Source of the DNA: an uncultured Actinomycetes bacterium
Lineage (GTDB): Bacteria; Actinomycetota; Actinomycetes; S36-B12
NCBI GenBank assembly: GCA_937902285.1
Contig: CALGTB010000200.1
Location: 1 to 7,656, forward strand
Length of the DNA stretch: 7,656 nt
Direction: 5' to 3'
The number at the start of each line of letters is the position of its first letter. Within the stretch, counting starts at the first letter, position 1. The notes beneath the pieces were generated by a model. The model saw only the letters and a program-made list of their open reading frames with translations, ran no database searches and was not told the DNA's origin. Of the stretch, positions 1 through 6,091 are shown piece after piece. Both the position numbers and the translations under genes were made by a program.

Positions 1-2
1 GC

Positions 3-194
3 ACCTTCCTCGAGCGCACGCCGTCGCTCGAGGCGACCGCGCGGACCATGTTCATCCACCCGAACACCGTCCGGTACCGCCTGCGCCGGGTCGCCGACAT
101 CACCGGCTACAGCCCCACGGACGCGCGCGGGGCGTTCACGCTCCGGATGGGACTGACCCTCGGCCGGCTGGCGGGTGACGACCTCCTGGACTAG
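3..194 (+). CDS. fasR: PucR/CdaR-type transcriptional regulator, C-terminal end (FasR/MabR position), partial
   Basis: Only the last 63 residues are present; the gene starts before the window and stops at TAG 192-194. The fragment is the helix-turn-helix that ends PucR/CdaR-family regulators. A helix around LEATARTMFIH is followed by the recognition-helix signature HPNTVRYRLRRV (about residues 19-30 of the visible part), then ITGYSP and a final helix FTLRMGLTLGRL. In this family the C-terminal domain binds DNA. Established context: the PucR-type gene directly upstream of fabD is FasR in Streptomyces coelicolor (an activator of fabD-fabH-acpP-fabF) and MabR in mycobacteria (which controls the fabD-acpM-kasA operon). 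From position and family I infer the same role here. The gene runs in the same direction as fabD, 90 bases upstream of the chosen fabD start. The sensory N-terminal part cannot be seen, so the specific name rests on synteny. Confidence 0.85.
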   Translation, partial: TFLERTPSLEATARTMFIHPNTVRYRLRRVADITGYSPTDARGAFTLRMGLTLGRLAGDDLLD

Positions 195-199
195 CCAGA

Positions 200-218
200 C
201 TTGTAGGATTCCTACAAG
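200..218. promoter_or_regulatory. 19-bp perfect palindrome upstream of fabD, candidate FasR/MabR operator
   Basis: CTTGTAGGA (200-208), a single central T (209), then TCCTACAAG (210-218): two perfectly complementary 9-base arms. It lies between the regulator stop (194) and the fabD start (285). As RNA it could form only a short hairpin after opening the centre, and no U-run follows, so a protein-binding operator is more likely than a terminator. The left arm plus centre contains TAGGAT (204-209), a very good actinobacterial -10 hexamer. That the neighbouring PucR-type regulator binds here is inference. Confidence 0.65.
204..209 (+). promoter_or_regulatory. fabD: candidate -10 element of the fab operon promoter
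   Basis: TAGGAT matches the actinobacterial TAnnnT -10 pattern and would put transcription start near 215-217, giving a leader of about 70 bases before the GTG at 285. No convincing -35 hexamer lies 16-19 bases upstream, where the sequence is still regulator coding sequence. This would fit a promoter that needs an activator. The hexamer sits inside the 19-bp palindrome, so a protein bound there would affect RNA polymerase directly. Confidence 0.4.
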
Positions 219-270
219 AGGAGCCCGTGGAGATTGGCGAGCCCAACAGCGCCTCGCGGCCCCACCTCAC

Positions 271-276
271 GAAAGG
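271..276 (+). promoter_or_regulatory. fabD: ribosome binding site that fixes the fabD start
   Basis: GAAAGG lies 8 bases before GTG 285. It supports that GTG over the in-frame TTG at 234, which would add 17 unconserved residues. acpP has the same GAAAGG core 7 bases before its ATG. Confidence 0.7.
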
Positions 277-284
277 CTACGAAG

Positions 285-1478
285 GTGCTGGTAGTCGTCG
301 CGCCCGGGCAGGGTGCCCAATCCCCCGGATTCCTCACCCCCTGGCTCGAGGTCCCCGGTGTCCGCGAACGCCTCGACTGGCTGTCCGTCGTGAGCGGCGT
401 CGACCTCGTCGAGCACGGCACGGTGTCCGATGCCGAGACGATCAGGGACACCGCCATCGCGCAGCCCCTCATCGTGGGCGCCGGCCTGGTCACCCTCCTC
501 AGCCTCTTCCCCCACCCGGGCAACGCGTTCGCCCGCATCGGGGCCGGCGCCGGACACTCCGTCGGCGAGATCACGGCAGCCGTGGGGGCCGGCGTCCTGA
601 CCGCCGAGCAGGCGATGGTCTTCGTGCGCGAGCGCGGCCGGCTCATGGCCGAGGCGGCCGCCGTCACGCCCACGGGGATGGCCGCCGTCCTCGGCGGCGA
701 CCCGGAGATCGTCGTCGCCGCGGCCGAGCGGCACGGACTCACGCCGGCCAACATGAACGGGGCCGGCCAGATCGTCGTCGCGGGCACGCGCGCCCAGCTC
801 GATGCCTTCGCCGCCGACCCGCCGGAGGGCTGCCGCGTGCGACCGCTCGAGGTCGCCGGCGCCTTCCACACCGAGCACATGTCGCCTGCCGTCGCCACCC
901 TGGGCGGATACGCGCGGGCGATCTCGACCCGGGACTCCCGGATCCCGCTGATCTCCAACGCCGACGGGCGCGTCGTCCACGACGGCCGCGACGTGCTGCG
1001 CCGGCTGGTGAGCCAGGTGAGCAACCCCGTCCGGTGGGACCTGTGCATGAGCGCCATGGCCGATCTCGGCGTCACGGCCATCATCGAGATCCCGCCCGCA
1101 GGCACCCTGGTCGGCCTCGCCAAGCGGGCCCTGCCCGGCGTCGAGACCCTCGCCCTCAAGACCCCGGACGACCTGCCCGCGGCCTGGCGGCTGATCGAGC
1201 GGCACGGCCAGCACGCCCACCTCGACACGACGCCGACGTGGCGGCTTCTCGTCGCCCCGATCAAGGGGACCTTCCGCGTGGGCGCCGACCTGTCCGAGGG
1301 TGACGAGCTCGGCCTCAACGCCAGCATCGGCTCGGTCGAGACCCTGCGCGACTCGATCGCGGTCGTCGCCCCCCATGGCGGCGTCGTCGTCGAGTGGCTG
1401 GTCGAGGACGGCGATCCCGTCGCTCCCGGCCAGCCCATCATCCGGCTCCATCCGCTCTTGCAGGAGGCAGGCCCGTGA
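285..1478 (+). CDS. fabD: malonyl-CoA:ACP transacylase FabD with C-terminal biotinyl/lipoyl-like domain
   Basis: FabD transfers malonyl from malonyl-CoA to the phosphopantetheine arm of ACP, supplying extender units to cytosolic FAS II. The GTG start (397 aa) gives the usual actinobacterial N-terminus VLVVVAPGQGAQSPGFLTPW, with GQGAQ at residues 8-12. Other marks are GHSVGE with nucleophile Ser92, Arg117 in RERGRLM, and catalytic His195 in GAFHTEHM. The transacylase part ends near residue 310, the usual full FabD length. Residues about 317-391 are extra and look like a BCCP-type domain: APIKGTF, then SVETLRDSI where BCCPs have EAMKM, then APHGGVVVEWLVEDGDPVAPGQPIIRL. The alignment from the attachment site to GVV needs no gap and puts Arg355 at the biotinyl-lysine position, so this domain should not be biotinylated. 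The stop overlaps fabH by 4 bases. The FabD call is very sure; the domain call is from pattern reading only. Confidence 0.96.
   Translation: MLVVVAPGQGAQSPGFLTPWLEVPGVRERLDWLSVVSGVDLVEHGTVSDAETIRDTAIAQPLIVGAGLVTLLSLFPHPGNAFARIGAGAGHSVGEITAAVGAGVLTAEQAMVFVRERGRLMAEAAAVTPTGMAAVLGGDPEIVVAAAERHGLTPANMNGAGQIVVAGTRAQLDAFAADPPEGCRVRPLEVAGAFHTEHMSPAVATLGGYARAISTRDSRIPLISNADGRVVHDGRDVLRRLVSQVSNPVRWDLCMSAMADLGVTAIIEIPPAGTLVGLAKRALPGVETLALKTPDDLPAAWRLIERHGQHAHLDTTPTWRLLVAPIKGTFRVGADLSEGDELGLNASIGSVETLRDSIAVVAPHGGVVVEWLVEDGDPVAPGQPIIRLHPLLQEAGP
1233..1457 (+). other. degenerate biotinyl/lipoyl-attachment-like domain within FabD
   Basis: Codes for FabD residues about 317-391. The layout is that of BCCP domains: a first half opening with APIKGTF, a turn at the attachment site, and a mirrored second half (GGVVVEWLVEDGDPVAPGQPII) with the typical G(D/Q)xVxxGQP pattern. 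At the hairpin that holds the modified lysine in BCCP and lipoyl domains (EAMKM or similar) the sequence is ETLRD, with Arg355 encoded by CGC 1347-1349. No nearby Lys could replace it. The fold may survive as a docking or structural module while the cofactor site is lost. Confidence 0.7.
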
Positions 1479-2479
1479 GCGCCCCCATCACCCCGTCCTT
1501 CGGGGCCCCGCACGCCCGCATCATGTCCGTCGGCGGCTACCGCCCGGATCGCGTCGTGACCAACGACGAGATCTGCGAGCGCATCGACTCGACCGACGAG
1601 TGGATCCGCGAGCGGTCCGGCATCATCGAGCGGCGCTGGGCGGCCCCCGACGAGTCGGTCGTCGACCTGGCCGTGGCCGCGGCGCGCAAGGCGCTGGTCC
1701 AGTCCGGCATCGATCCCGAGCAGATCGGCATGGTCATGCTCGCGACGGTCACGCACCCGTACCAGACGCCGTCGGCGGCCGTCGAGGTCGCCGCACAGCT
1801 GGGCGCGGTCAACGCCGGCGCCCTCGACCTCGGCGCCGCCTGCGCAGGGTTCTGCTACGGGCTCGCGATGGCCAGCGACATGATCCGCGGAGGCAGCGCG
1901 CGGTACGTGCTGCTGGTGGGCGTGGAGAAGCTGTCCGACTGGGTCAACCCCGACGACCGCGGCACGGCGTTCCTCTTCGCCGACGGCGCCGGAGCCGTCA
2001 TCGTCGGGCCGTCCGAGGAGCCGGCCATCGGGCCGGTCGTCTGGGGATCCGACGGCGCACAGAAGGACGCGATCTGCATGACGCAGTCGCTCATCGACTA
2101 CCGCGACAACGGCGGCCCGATCTTCCCCACCCTCGCGATGCAGGGCCAGGCGGTGTTCCGGTGGGCCGTGGGCGAGATGTCGAAGGCCGCGCAGCGCGCC
2201 CTCGACGTCGCCGGCGTGAACGCCGACGACCTCGACGCCTTCATCCCGCACCAGGCCAACATGCGCATCACCGACGCCATGGTGCGCGCCATCAAGCTGC
2301 CCGAGCACGTCCCGGTGGCCCGGGACATCGCCTACACCGGAAACACGTCGGCCGCATCGGTACCGTTGGCGATGGAGCGCATGCTGGAGTCAGGGGAGGC
2401 TCCGCACGGAGGCACTGCGCTCCTCATCGGCTTCGGGGCCGGGCTGGTGTACGCGGCGCAGGTCGTGACACTCCCCTAG
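1475..2479 (+). CDS. fabH: beta-ketoacyl-ACP synthase III FabH
   Basis: FabH starts fatty acid synthesis by condensing a short acyl-CoA with malonyl-ACP. The GTG at 1475 is preceded by CAGGAGG (1461-1467, 7-base spacer) and overlaps the fabD TGA as GTGA, so the two are probably translationally coupled. The 334 residues match usual FabH length (about 310-340). The thiolase-fold catalytic triad is complete: Cys123 in LGAACAGFCYGL, His259 in PHQANMRI and Asn290 in YTGNTSAAS. The family N-terminal segment TNDEICERIDSTDEWIRERSGI is at residues 29-50, and the C-terminal GFGAGLVYAAQV is normal. Primer preference (acetyl, or branched isobutyryl/anteiso-type as common in actinobacteria) cannot be read from the sequence. 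A fabH inside the cluster separates this locus from the mycobacterial one, where KasB occupies part of the operon and FabH is elsewhere. Confidence 0.97.
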   Translation: MSAPITPSFGAPHARIMSVGGYRPDRVVTNDEICERIDSTDEWIRERSGIIERRWAAPDESVVDLAVAAARKALVQSGIDPEQIGMVMLATVTHPYQTPSAAVEVAAQLGAVNAGALDLGAACAGFCYGLAMASDMIRGGSARYVLLVGVEKLSDWVNPDDRGTAFLFADGAGAVIVGPSEEPAIGPVVWGSDGAQKDAICMTQSLIDYRDNGGPIFPTLAMQGQAVFRWAVGEMSKAAQRALDVAGVNADDLDAFIPHQANMRITDAMVRAIKLPEHVPVARDIAYTGNTSAASVPLAMERMLESGEAPHGGTALLIGFGAGLVYAAQVVTLP

Positions 2480-2493
2480 CCTGACCCCAGGAT
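2465..2493 (+). promoter_or_regulatory. acpP: candidate internal promoter for acpP
   Basis: GTGACA (2465-2470, five of six to TTGACA), a 17-base spacer and CAGGAT (2488-2493, one change from TAGGAT) straddle the fabH stop. Transcription would start near 2500 and give a leader of roughly 47 bases before the acpP ATG. The C at the first -10 position weakens the match. A separate promoter would suit the large amount of ACP that cells need. Confidence 0.4.
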
Positions 2494-2546
2494 CCATCGC
2501 AATCGCACGTCCCATCCAGCAGGAAACCGAACCGAAAGGGAATCAC

Positions 2547-2789
2547 ATGAGCCAGGACATCCTGGAAGGCCTCGCCACCATCGTCAACGAGGTCGCAGGC
2601 GTGCCTGTCGAGGACGTTCAGCCCGACAAGTCCTTCGTGGACGACCTCGACATCGACTCGCTGTCGATGGTCGAGGTGGTCATGGCCGCCGAGGACAAGT
2701 GGGGCGTGAAGATCCCCGACAGCGAGGTCAAGAACCTGAAGACCGTCGGCGACGCCGTCAGCTTCATCGCGGCCAACCAGAACCAGTAG
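2547..2789 (+). CDS. acpP: acyl carrier protein AcpP
   Basis: An 80-residue acidic acyl carrier protein that holds growing acyl chains as thioesters for the FAS II enzymes. The phosphopantetheine attachment serine is Ser38 in the canonical motif LDIDSLSMVEV. An ACP synthase outside the window must add the arm. Helix II (about residues 38-52) carries the acidic, hydrophobic face that ACP partner enzymes recognise. Length is standard and there is no long C-terminal tail like that of mycobacterial AcpM. The ATG follows GAAAGG (2534-2539) by 7 bases. acpP is separated from fabH by 67 bases and from fabF by 119 bases, the widest gaps in an otherwise tight operon. A promoter-like sequence lies upstream and a strong hairpin downstream, so it may be expressed partly on its own. 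Confidence 0.97.
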   Translation: MSQDILEGLATIVNEVAGVPVEDVQPDKSFVDDLDIDSLSMVEVVMAAEDKWGVKIPDSEVKNLKTVGDAVSFIAANQNQ

Positions 2790-2816
2790 GCACCGCCGGC
2801 ACATCCCCTCGCCGTC

Positions 2817-2865
2817 GCTGAGACCGCCTGCCGCTCGCCCTCGGGCGGCGGTCGGCGGTCTCAGC
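2817..2865 (+). terminator. strong stem-loop after acpP (partial terminator, processing or stability hairpin)
   Basis: GCTGAGACCGCC (2817-2828) pairs perfectly with GGCGGTCTCAGC (2854-2865), a 12-bp GC-rich stem. Further pairing inside is possible, including CGCC/GGCG around a CTCG loop (2836-2847). It begins 27 bases after the acpP stop. No T-run follows; the next bases are GGGGCGGGG. It therefore cannot be called a classical terminator, although actinobacterial terminators often lack the U-tract. Since fabF and accD6 follow with no clear promoter of their own, attenuation or 3'-end protection of acpP mRNA is as likely as termination. Confidence 0.6.
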
Positions 2866-2908
2866 GGGGCGGGGAGTTCGCCCGTGCAGGGCGGGGAGGA
2901 GCGATCAG

Positions 2909-4141
2909 ATGACCCAGCAGGTCGTAGTCACCGGAATGGGCATGACCACGCCTGTCGGCGGCGACGTGGAAACCTCATGGCAGAACCTCCTGGCGGGGGT
3001 CTCCGGGATCAGGGTGATCGACGAGCCCTGGGTCGAGGACCAGCCCGCGAAGATCGCAGGCATCATGGCGGTCGACCCCAGCGAGGTGCTCGATCGCGTC
3101 GAGGCCCGCAAGCTCGACCGGGCACAGCAGGCCGTGCTCGTCGCGGCACGCGAGGCCTGGGCGCAGGCCGGGAAGCCGGAGGTGGACCCCACACGCCTCG
3201 GCACCGTCATCGGCACCGGGATGGGCGGCCTCACGTCGCTCATGAACTCGTACGACATCCTGCTGGAGCGCGGTCCGTCCCGCATCTCCCCCCACATGGT
3301 CACGATGATCATGCCGAACGGACCGGCCGCAGTCGTCGGCCTCGAGGTGGGCGCCCGCGCGGGGGTGCACGCGCCCGTGAGCGCCTGCGCGTCCGGAGCG
3401 GAGGCGGTGTCCTACGCCGCTCGCATGATCCAGACCGGGCGCGCTGACGTGGTGGTCTGCGGCGGCACCGAGGCGGTCATCCACCCGATCACGATGGCCG
3501 GCTTCGCCGCCATGCGCGCGCTGTCCACGCGCAACGACGACCCGACGGCCGCCTCCCGGCCCTACGACATCGACCGCGACGGCTTCGTCATGGGTGAGGG
3601 CGCCGGGGTGATCGTGCTGGAGTCGGCGGAGTTCGCGGCCGCCCGCGGCGCCACCGTGCTTGCCGTCTACGGCGGCGCGGGCCTGACCTCCGACGGGCAC
3701 CACATCGCACAGCCCGACCCGGAGGGCCTCGGCGCCGCGCGAGCCATCGGCTTCGCCCTCGACGACGCCGGCCTCTCGGTGGCGGACATCGTGCATGTCA
3801 ACGCCCACGCCACCTCGACGCCCCAGGGAGACATCGCCGAGGCGGTCGCCATCCGGGCTGCGCTGGGCCAGGCCGCTGACGGCATCGTCATCACCGGGAC
3901 CAAGTCGATGACCGGCCACCTGCTCGGTGGCGCGGGCGCCGTCGAGTCCATCTTCACGATCCTGGCGGTGCGCGACCGCCTCGTCCCGCCCACGGCCAAC
4001 CTGCACCAGCAGGACCCGGAGGTCGACCTCGACGTCGCCACCGGCGCTCCACGGGAGCTCCCCGAGGGCGACATCGCGGCGCTCAACAACTCGTTCGGGT
4101 TCGGCGGCCACGACGTCGCCCTCGTCTTCAGGAGCGCATGA
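2909..4141 (+). CDS. fabF: beta-ketoacyl-ACP synthase II FabF (KasA-type)
   Basis: FabF carries out the elongating Claisen condensation of acyl-ACP with malonyl-ACP in FAS II. The 410-residue length is standard. The Cys-His-His active site is complete: Cys160 in VSACASGAEAV, His300 in VNAHATSTPQGD, and His337 in GTKSMTGHLLGGAGAVE. The C-terminal loop NSFGFGGHDVALVF has the GFGGH form seen in actinobacterial KasA/FabF rather than the GFGGTN form of Escherichia coli. The ATG at 2909 has a strong ribosome binding site (GGAGGAG 2895-2901, 7-base spacer). Only one elongating synthase is present, unlike the kasA-kasB pair of mycobacteria, so there is no sign of a dedicated mycolate system here. A single base separates its stop codon from the accD6 start. 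Confidence 0.97.
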   Translation: MTQQVVVTGMGMTTPVGGDVETSWQNLLAGVSGIRVIDEPWVEDQPAKIAGIMAVDPSEVLDRVEARKLDRAQQAVLVAAREAWAQAGKPEVDPTRLGTVIGTGMGGLTSLMNSYDILLERGPSRISPHMVTMIMPNGPAAVVGLEVGARAGVHAPVSACASGAEAVSYAARMIQTGRADVVVCGGTEAVIHPITMAGFAAMRALSTRNDDPTAASRPYDIDRDGFVMGEGAGVIVLESAEFAAARGATVLAVYGGAGLTSDGHHIAQPDPEGLGAARAIGFALDDAGLSVADIVHVNAHATSTPQGDIAEAVAIRAALGQAADGIVITGTKSMTGHLLGGAGAVESIFTILAVRDRLVPPTANLHQQDPEVDLDVATGAPRELPEGDIAALNNSFGFGGHDVALVFRSA

Positions 4142-4142
4142 C

Positions 4143-5546
4143 ATGACGGCAGCGGCCACCGAGCAGACGATCGACCCCCGTTCGCCCCGCGTGCGCCTGG
4201 CTGCCTTCTTCGACGACGGCGCCTTCACCGCGATCACGCCGGAGGACGACCGCGGCGTGCTTGCCGCCGTCGGCAGGGCGAACGGCACGCACGTGGTCGC
4301 CTTCGCCACCGATCCGACGGTCCAGGGCGGCGCCATGGGCGAGGGCGGATGCCGTGCCATCGTCACCGCCTACGACCGCGCCTTCGCGGACTCCGCCCCG
4401 GTGGTCGGGCTGTGGCACTCGGGCGGTGCGCGGCTGCGCGAGGGCGTGGCCAGCCTCGACGGCGTGGGCCGGGTGTTCGCCGCGATGACGCGGGCGTCCG
4501 GCAAGGTCCCGCAGATCTCCGTCGTCCTCGGGCCGGCGGCCGGCGGCGCGGCCTACGGCCCCGCACTCACGGACATCGTCATCCTCGGCCCGGCCGGCCG
4601 GATCTTCGTCACCGGCCCCGAGGTGGTGCGATCGGTGACCGGCGAGGACGTGGACATGGAGCGGCTCGGCGGCCCGGAGCCTCATGGCCGGCGCAGCGGC
4701 GTCGTCCACATCACCACCGACAGCGAGGCCGAGGCGCTGGAGCAGGCCCGCAGCCTGGCCACGCTGCTGGGACATCAGGGATCCCTCGACATGGACGCCG
4801 TCGATGACGTCGACCTCGGCGCCTGCCTGCCCGAGTCGTCCCGCCGCGCCTACGACGTGCACCCGATGGTCGAGGCCTTCCTCGACCGGGGGACGCTCGT
4901 CGAGCTGCACGCCAAGTGGGCGCCCAACATCATGGTCGGCCTCGGACGCCTCGGCGGCCGCACCGTCGGCGTGGTCGCCAACAACCCGCTGCGCCTCGGA
5001 GGATGCCTCGACTCGTCGAGCGCCGAGAAGGCGGCCCGCTTCGTGCGGATGTGCGATGCCTTCGCCGTTCCGCTGGTCGTCCTGGTCGACGTGCCGGGCT
5101 ACCTGCCGGGCGTGGGCCAGGAGTGGGAGGGCGTGGTGCGCCGCGGGGCCAAGCTCCTGCACGCGTTCGCCGAGTGCGTCGTCCCCCGCGTCACGGTGGT
5201 CACCCGCAAGGCCTACGGCGGCGCCTTCGTCGCCATGAACTCCGCGTCGCTGGGCGCCACGAAGGTCTACGCCTGGCCGAGCGCCGAGGTGGCGGTCATG
5301 GGCGCCGTCGCCGCCATCCGCATCCTGCACCGCCGCCGGCTGGCCGAGGTGCCCGATGATGCGCGGGCCCAGGTCGAGCTCGAGCTCGCCGCCGAGCACG
5401 AGGTGATCTCCGGCGGCATCGCCCGGGCCGTCGACCTCGGGGTCGTCGACGAGGTCGTGTCGCCGGCGCACACGCGCCGGGCTGTCGCGCAGGTCATCCT
5501 GGACACCCCAGGCGTCCGCGGCCTGCACGGGAACATCCCCCTCTAG
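4143..5546 (+). CDS. accD6: acyl-CoA carboxylase carboxyltransferase (beta) subunit, AccD6-like
   Basis: This is the carboxyltransferase component of a biotin-dependent acyl-CoA carboxylase, moving CO2 from carboxybiotin to acetyl- and/or propionyl-CoA. It has 467 residues, close to the roughly 470 of mycobacterial AccD6 and shorter than typical PccB (about 520-530). Both crotonase-fold halves are present. The N-half has HSGGARLREG (92-101) and GPAAGGAAYGPALTD (130-144); the C-half has GCLDSSSAEKAARFVRMCDAF (287-307), DVPGYLPGVGQEWEGVVRRGAKLLHAF (316-342) and RKAYGGAFVAMNS (355-367). The paired Gly-Gly segments supply the oxyanion holes of this family. The ending GxHGNIPL is also AccD6-like. 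ATG 4143 follows AGGAG (4130-4134) by 8 bases, and ATGACATGAC spans the fabF stop and this start, so coupling is likely. The biotin carboxylase/BCCP subunit is not in the window. Position after fabF suggests malonyl-CoA supply; substrate choice is not provable here. Confidence 0.93.
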   Translation: MTAAATEQTIDPRSPRVRLAAFFDDGAFTAITPEDDRGVLAAVGRANGTHVVAFATDPTVQGGAMGEGGCRAIVTAYDRAFADSAPVVGLWHSGGARLREGVASLDGVGRVFAAMTRASGKVPQISVVLGPAAGGAAYGPALTDIVILGPAGRIFVTGPEVVRSVTGEDVDMERLGGPEPHGRRSGVVHITTDSEAEALEQARSLATLLGHQGSLDMDAVDDVDLGACLPESSRRAYDVHPMVEAFLDRGTLVELHAKWAPNIMVGLGRLGGRTVGVVANNPLRLGGCLDSSSAEKAARFVRMCDAFAVPLVVLVDVPGYLPGVGQEWEGVVRRGAKLLHAFAECVVPRVTVVTRKAYGGAFVAMNSASLGATKVYAWPSAEVAVMGAVAAIRILHRRRLAEVPDDARAQVELELAAEHEVISGGIARAVDLGVVDEVVSPAHTRRAVAQVILDTPGVRGLHGNIPL

Positions 5547-6091
5547 ACCACCTGGTGCAGCACCCGCACGCTGGAGCCCTCGTGCGCGCACCGATAGGGC
5601 TCGAGCTCCTCGTCCCACGGCTGGCCGATGAGCCGCGCGATCTCGTCCGCGAGCGGCTCGCCGGTGGTCGCCGCCTGCACGACCGCGGTCTTGAGCCGGT
5701 CCTCCGGCACCATGACGTCGCCATGCACCCCGATCGTGGCCCGGAACAGGCCCAGCGTCGGGGTGGAGGAGAACCGCTCCCCCTCGCGTCCCGGGCTCGG
5801 GTCCTCGGTCACCTCATGGCGGACCTGCCGGAAGGCGTGGAGCGCGCTCGCGATGCGGGCACCTGTGCCCACCGGACCGCTCCAGATCAGCTCGGCTCGC
5901 ACCATCCCCGGTGCGATCGGCTGGTCGGCCCAGTCGATGTGCACCTCGGTGCCGAACACCCGGGCCAGCGCCCACTCGACATGGGCGCTCACCGCACGAG
6001 CGCATGAGTGAATGAAGACCACGCCGCGTGCGGACCCCGAGGTCGGGGAACCGGCACCGGACGTGCCCTTGACGTTCACGACGACCGTCAT
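5543..6091 (-). CDS. DUF3145 family protein of unknown function
   Basis: I recognise this as the actinobacterial DUF3145 family, whose function is unknown to me. It has 182 residues. Segments recalled from Streptomyces members are GVVFIHSCARAVSAHVEWAL (23-42), GEGERFSSTPTLGLF-like (103-116), GVHGDVMVPEDRL (121-133), IGQPWDEELEPYR (155-167) and the ending LHQVV. No signal peptide or membrane span is visible, so it is probably cytosolic. The ATG at 6091-6089 has an excellent ribosome binding site (GAAGGAGG 6104-6097, 5-base spacer); earlier in-frame starts lack this and are rejected. About 20 N-terminal residues before RGVVFIHS look family-variable and flexible (rich in Gly, Ser and Thr). It converges on accD6 and the two stop codons share the palindrome CTAG. 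DUF3145 genes beside FAS II clusters in other actinobacteria, as I recall, suggest a lipid-related role; this is inference. Confidence 0.9.
   Translation of the reverse strand: MTVVVNVKGTSGAGSPTSGSARGVVFIHSCARAVSAHVEWALARVFGTEVHIDWADQPIAPGMVRAELIWSGPVGTGARIASALHAFRQVRHEVTEDPSPGREGERFSSTPTLGLFRATIGVHGDVMVPEDRLKTAVVQAATTGEPLADEIARLIGQPWDEELEPYRCAHEGSSVRVLHQVV

Noticed and set aside
227..1303. Plus-strand frame starting at GTG 227
   Set aside because: Its translation is Arg-rich out-of-frame text over fabD. The true frame has GQGAQ, GHSVGE and the catalytic His.
212..2308. Very long minus-strand open frame (698 codons) opposite fabD and fabH
   Set aside because: It is antisense to two clear enzymes with full catalytic motifs; its translation is low-complexity Arg/Ala/Pro/Gly/Asp text with no recognisable domain. 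Long antisense frames are expected in such GC-rich DNA.
2975..4366. Minus-strand open frame opposite fabF and the start of accD6
   Set aside because: Shadow of real genes; composition is typical of antisense GC-rich coding and no family motif is seen. The same holds for the minus frames at 4128-5618 and 2424-2804.
5554..5564. Short palindrome GGTGC-A-GCACC near the accD6/DUF3145 junction as a terminator
   Set aside because: Arms of 5 bases with a 1-base centre, no T-run, and it lies within DUF3145 codons; such palindromes are common in GC-rich coding DNA.
5555..6011. Plus-strand open frames inside the DUF3145 gene
   Set aside because: The minus frame matches DUF3145 along its whole length and has a strong ribosome binding site; the plus frames have neither.
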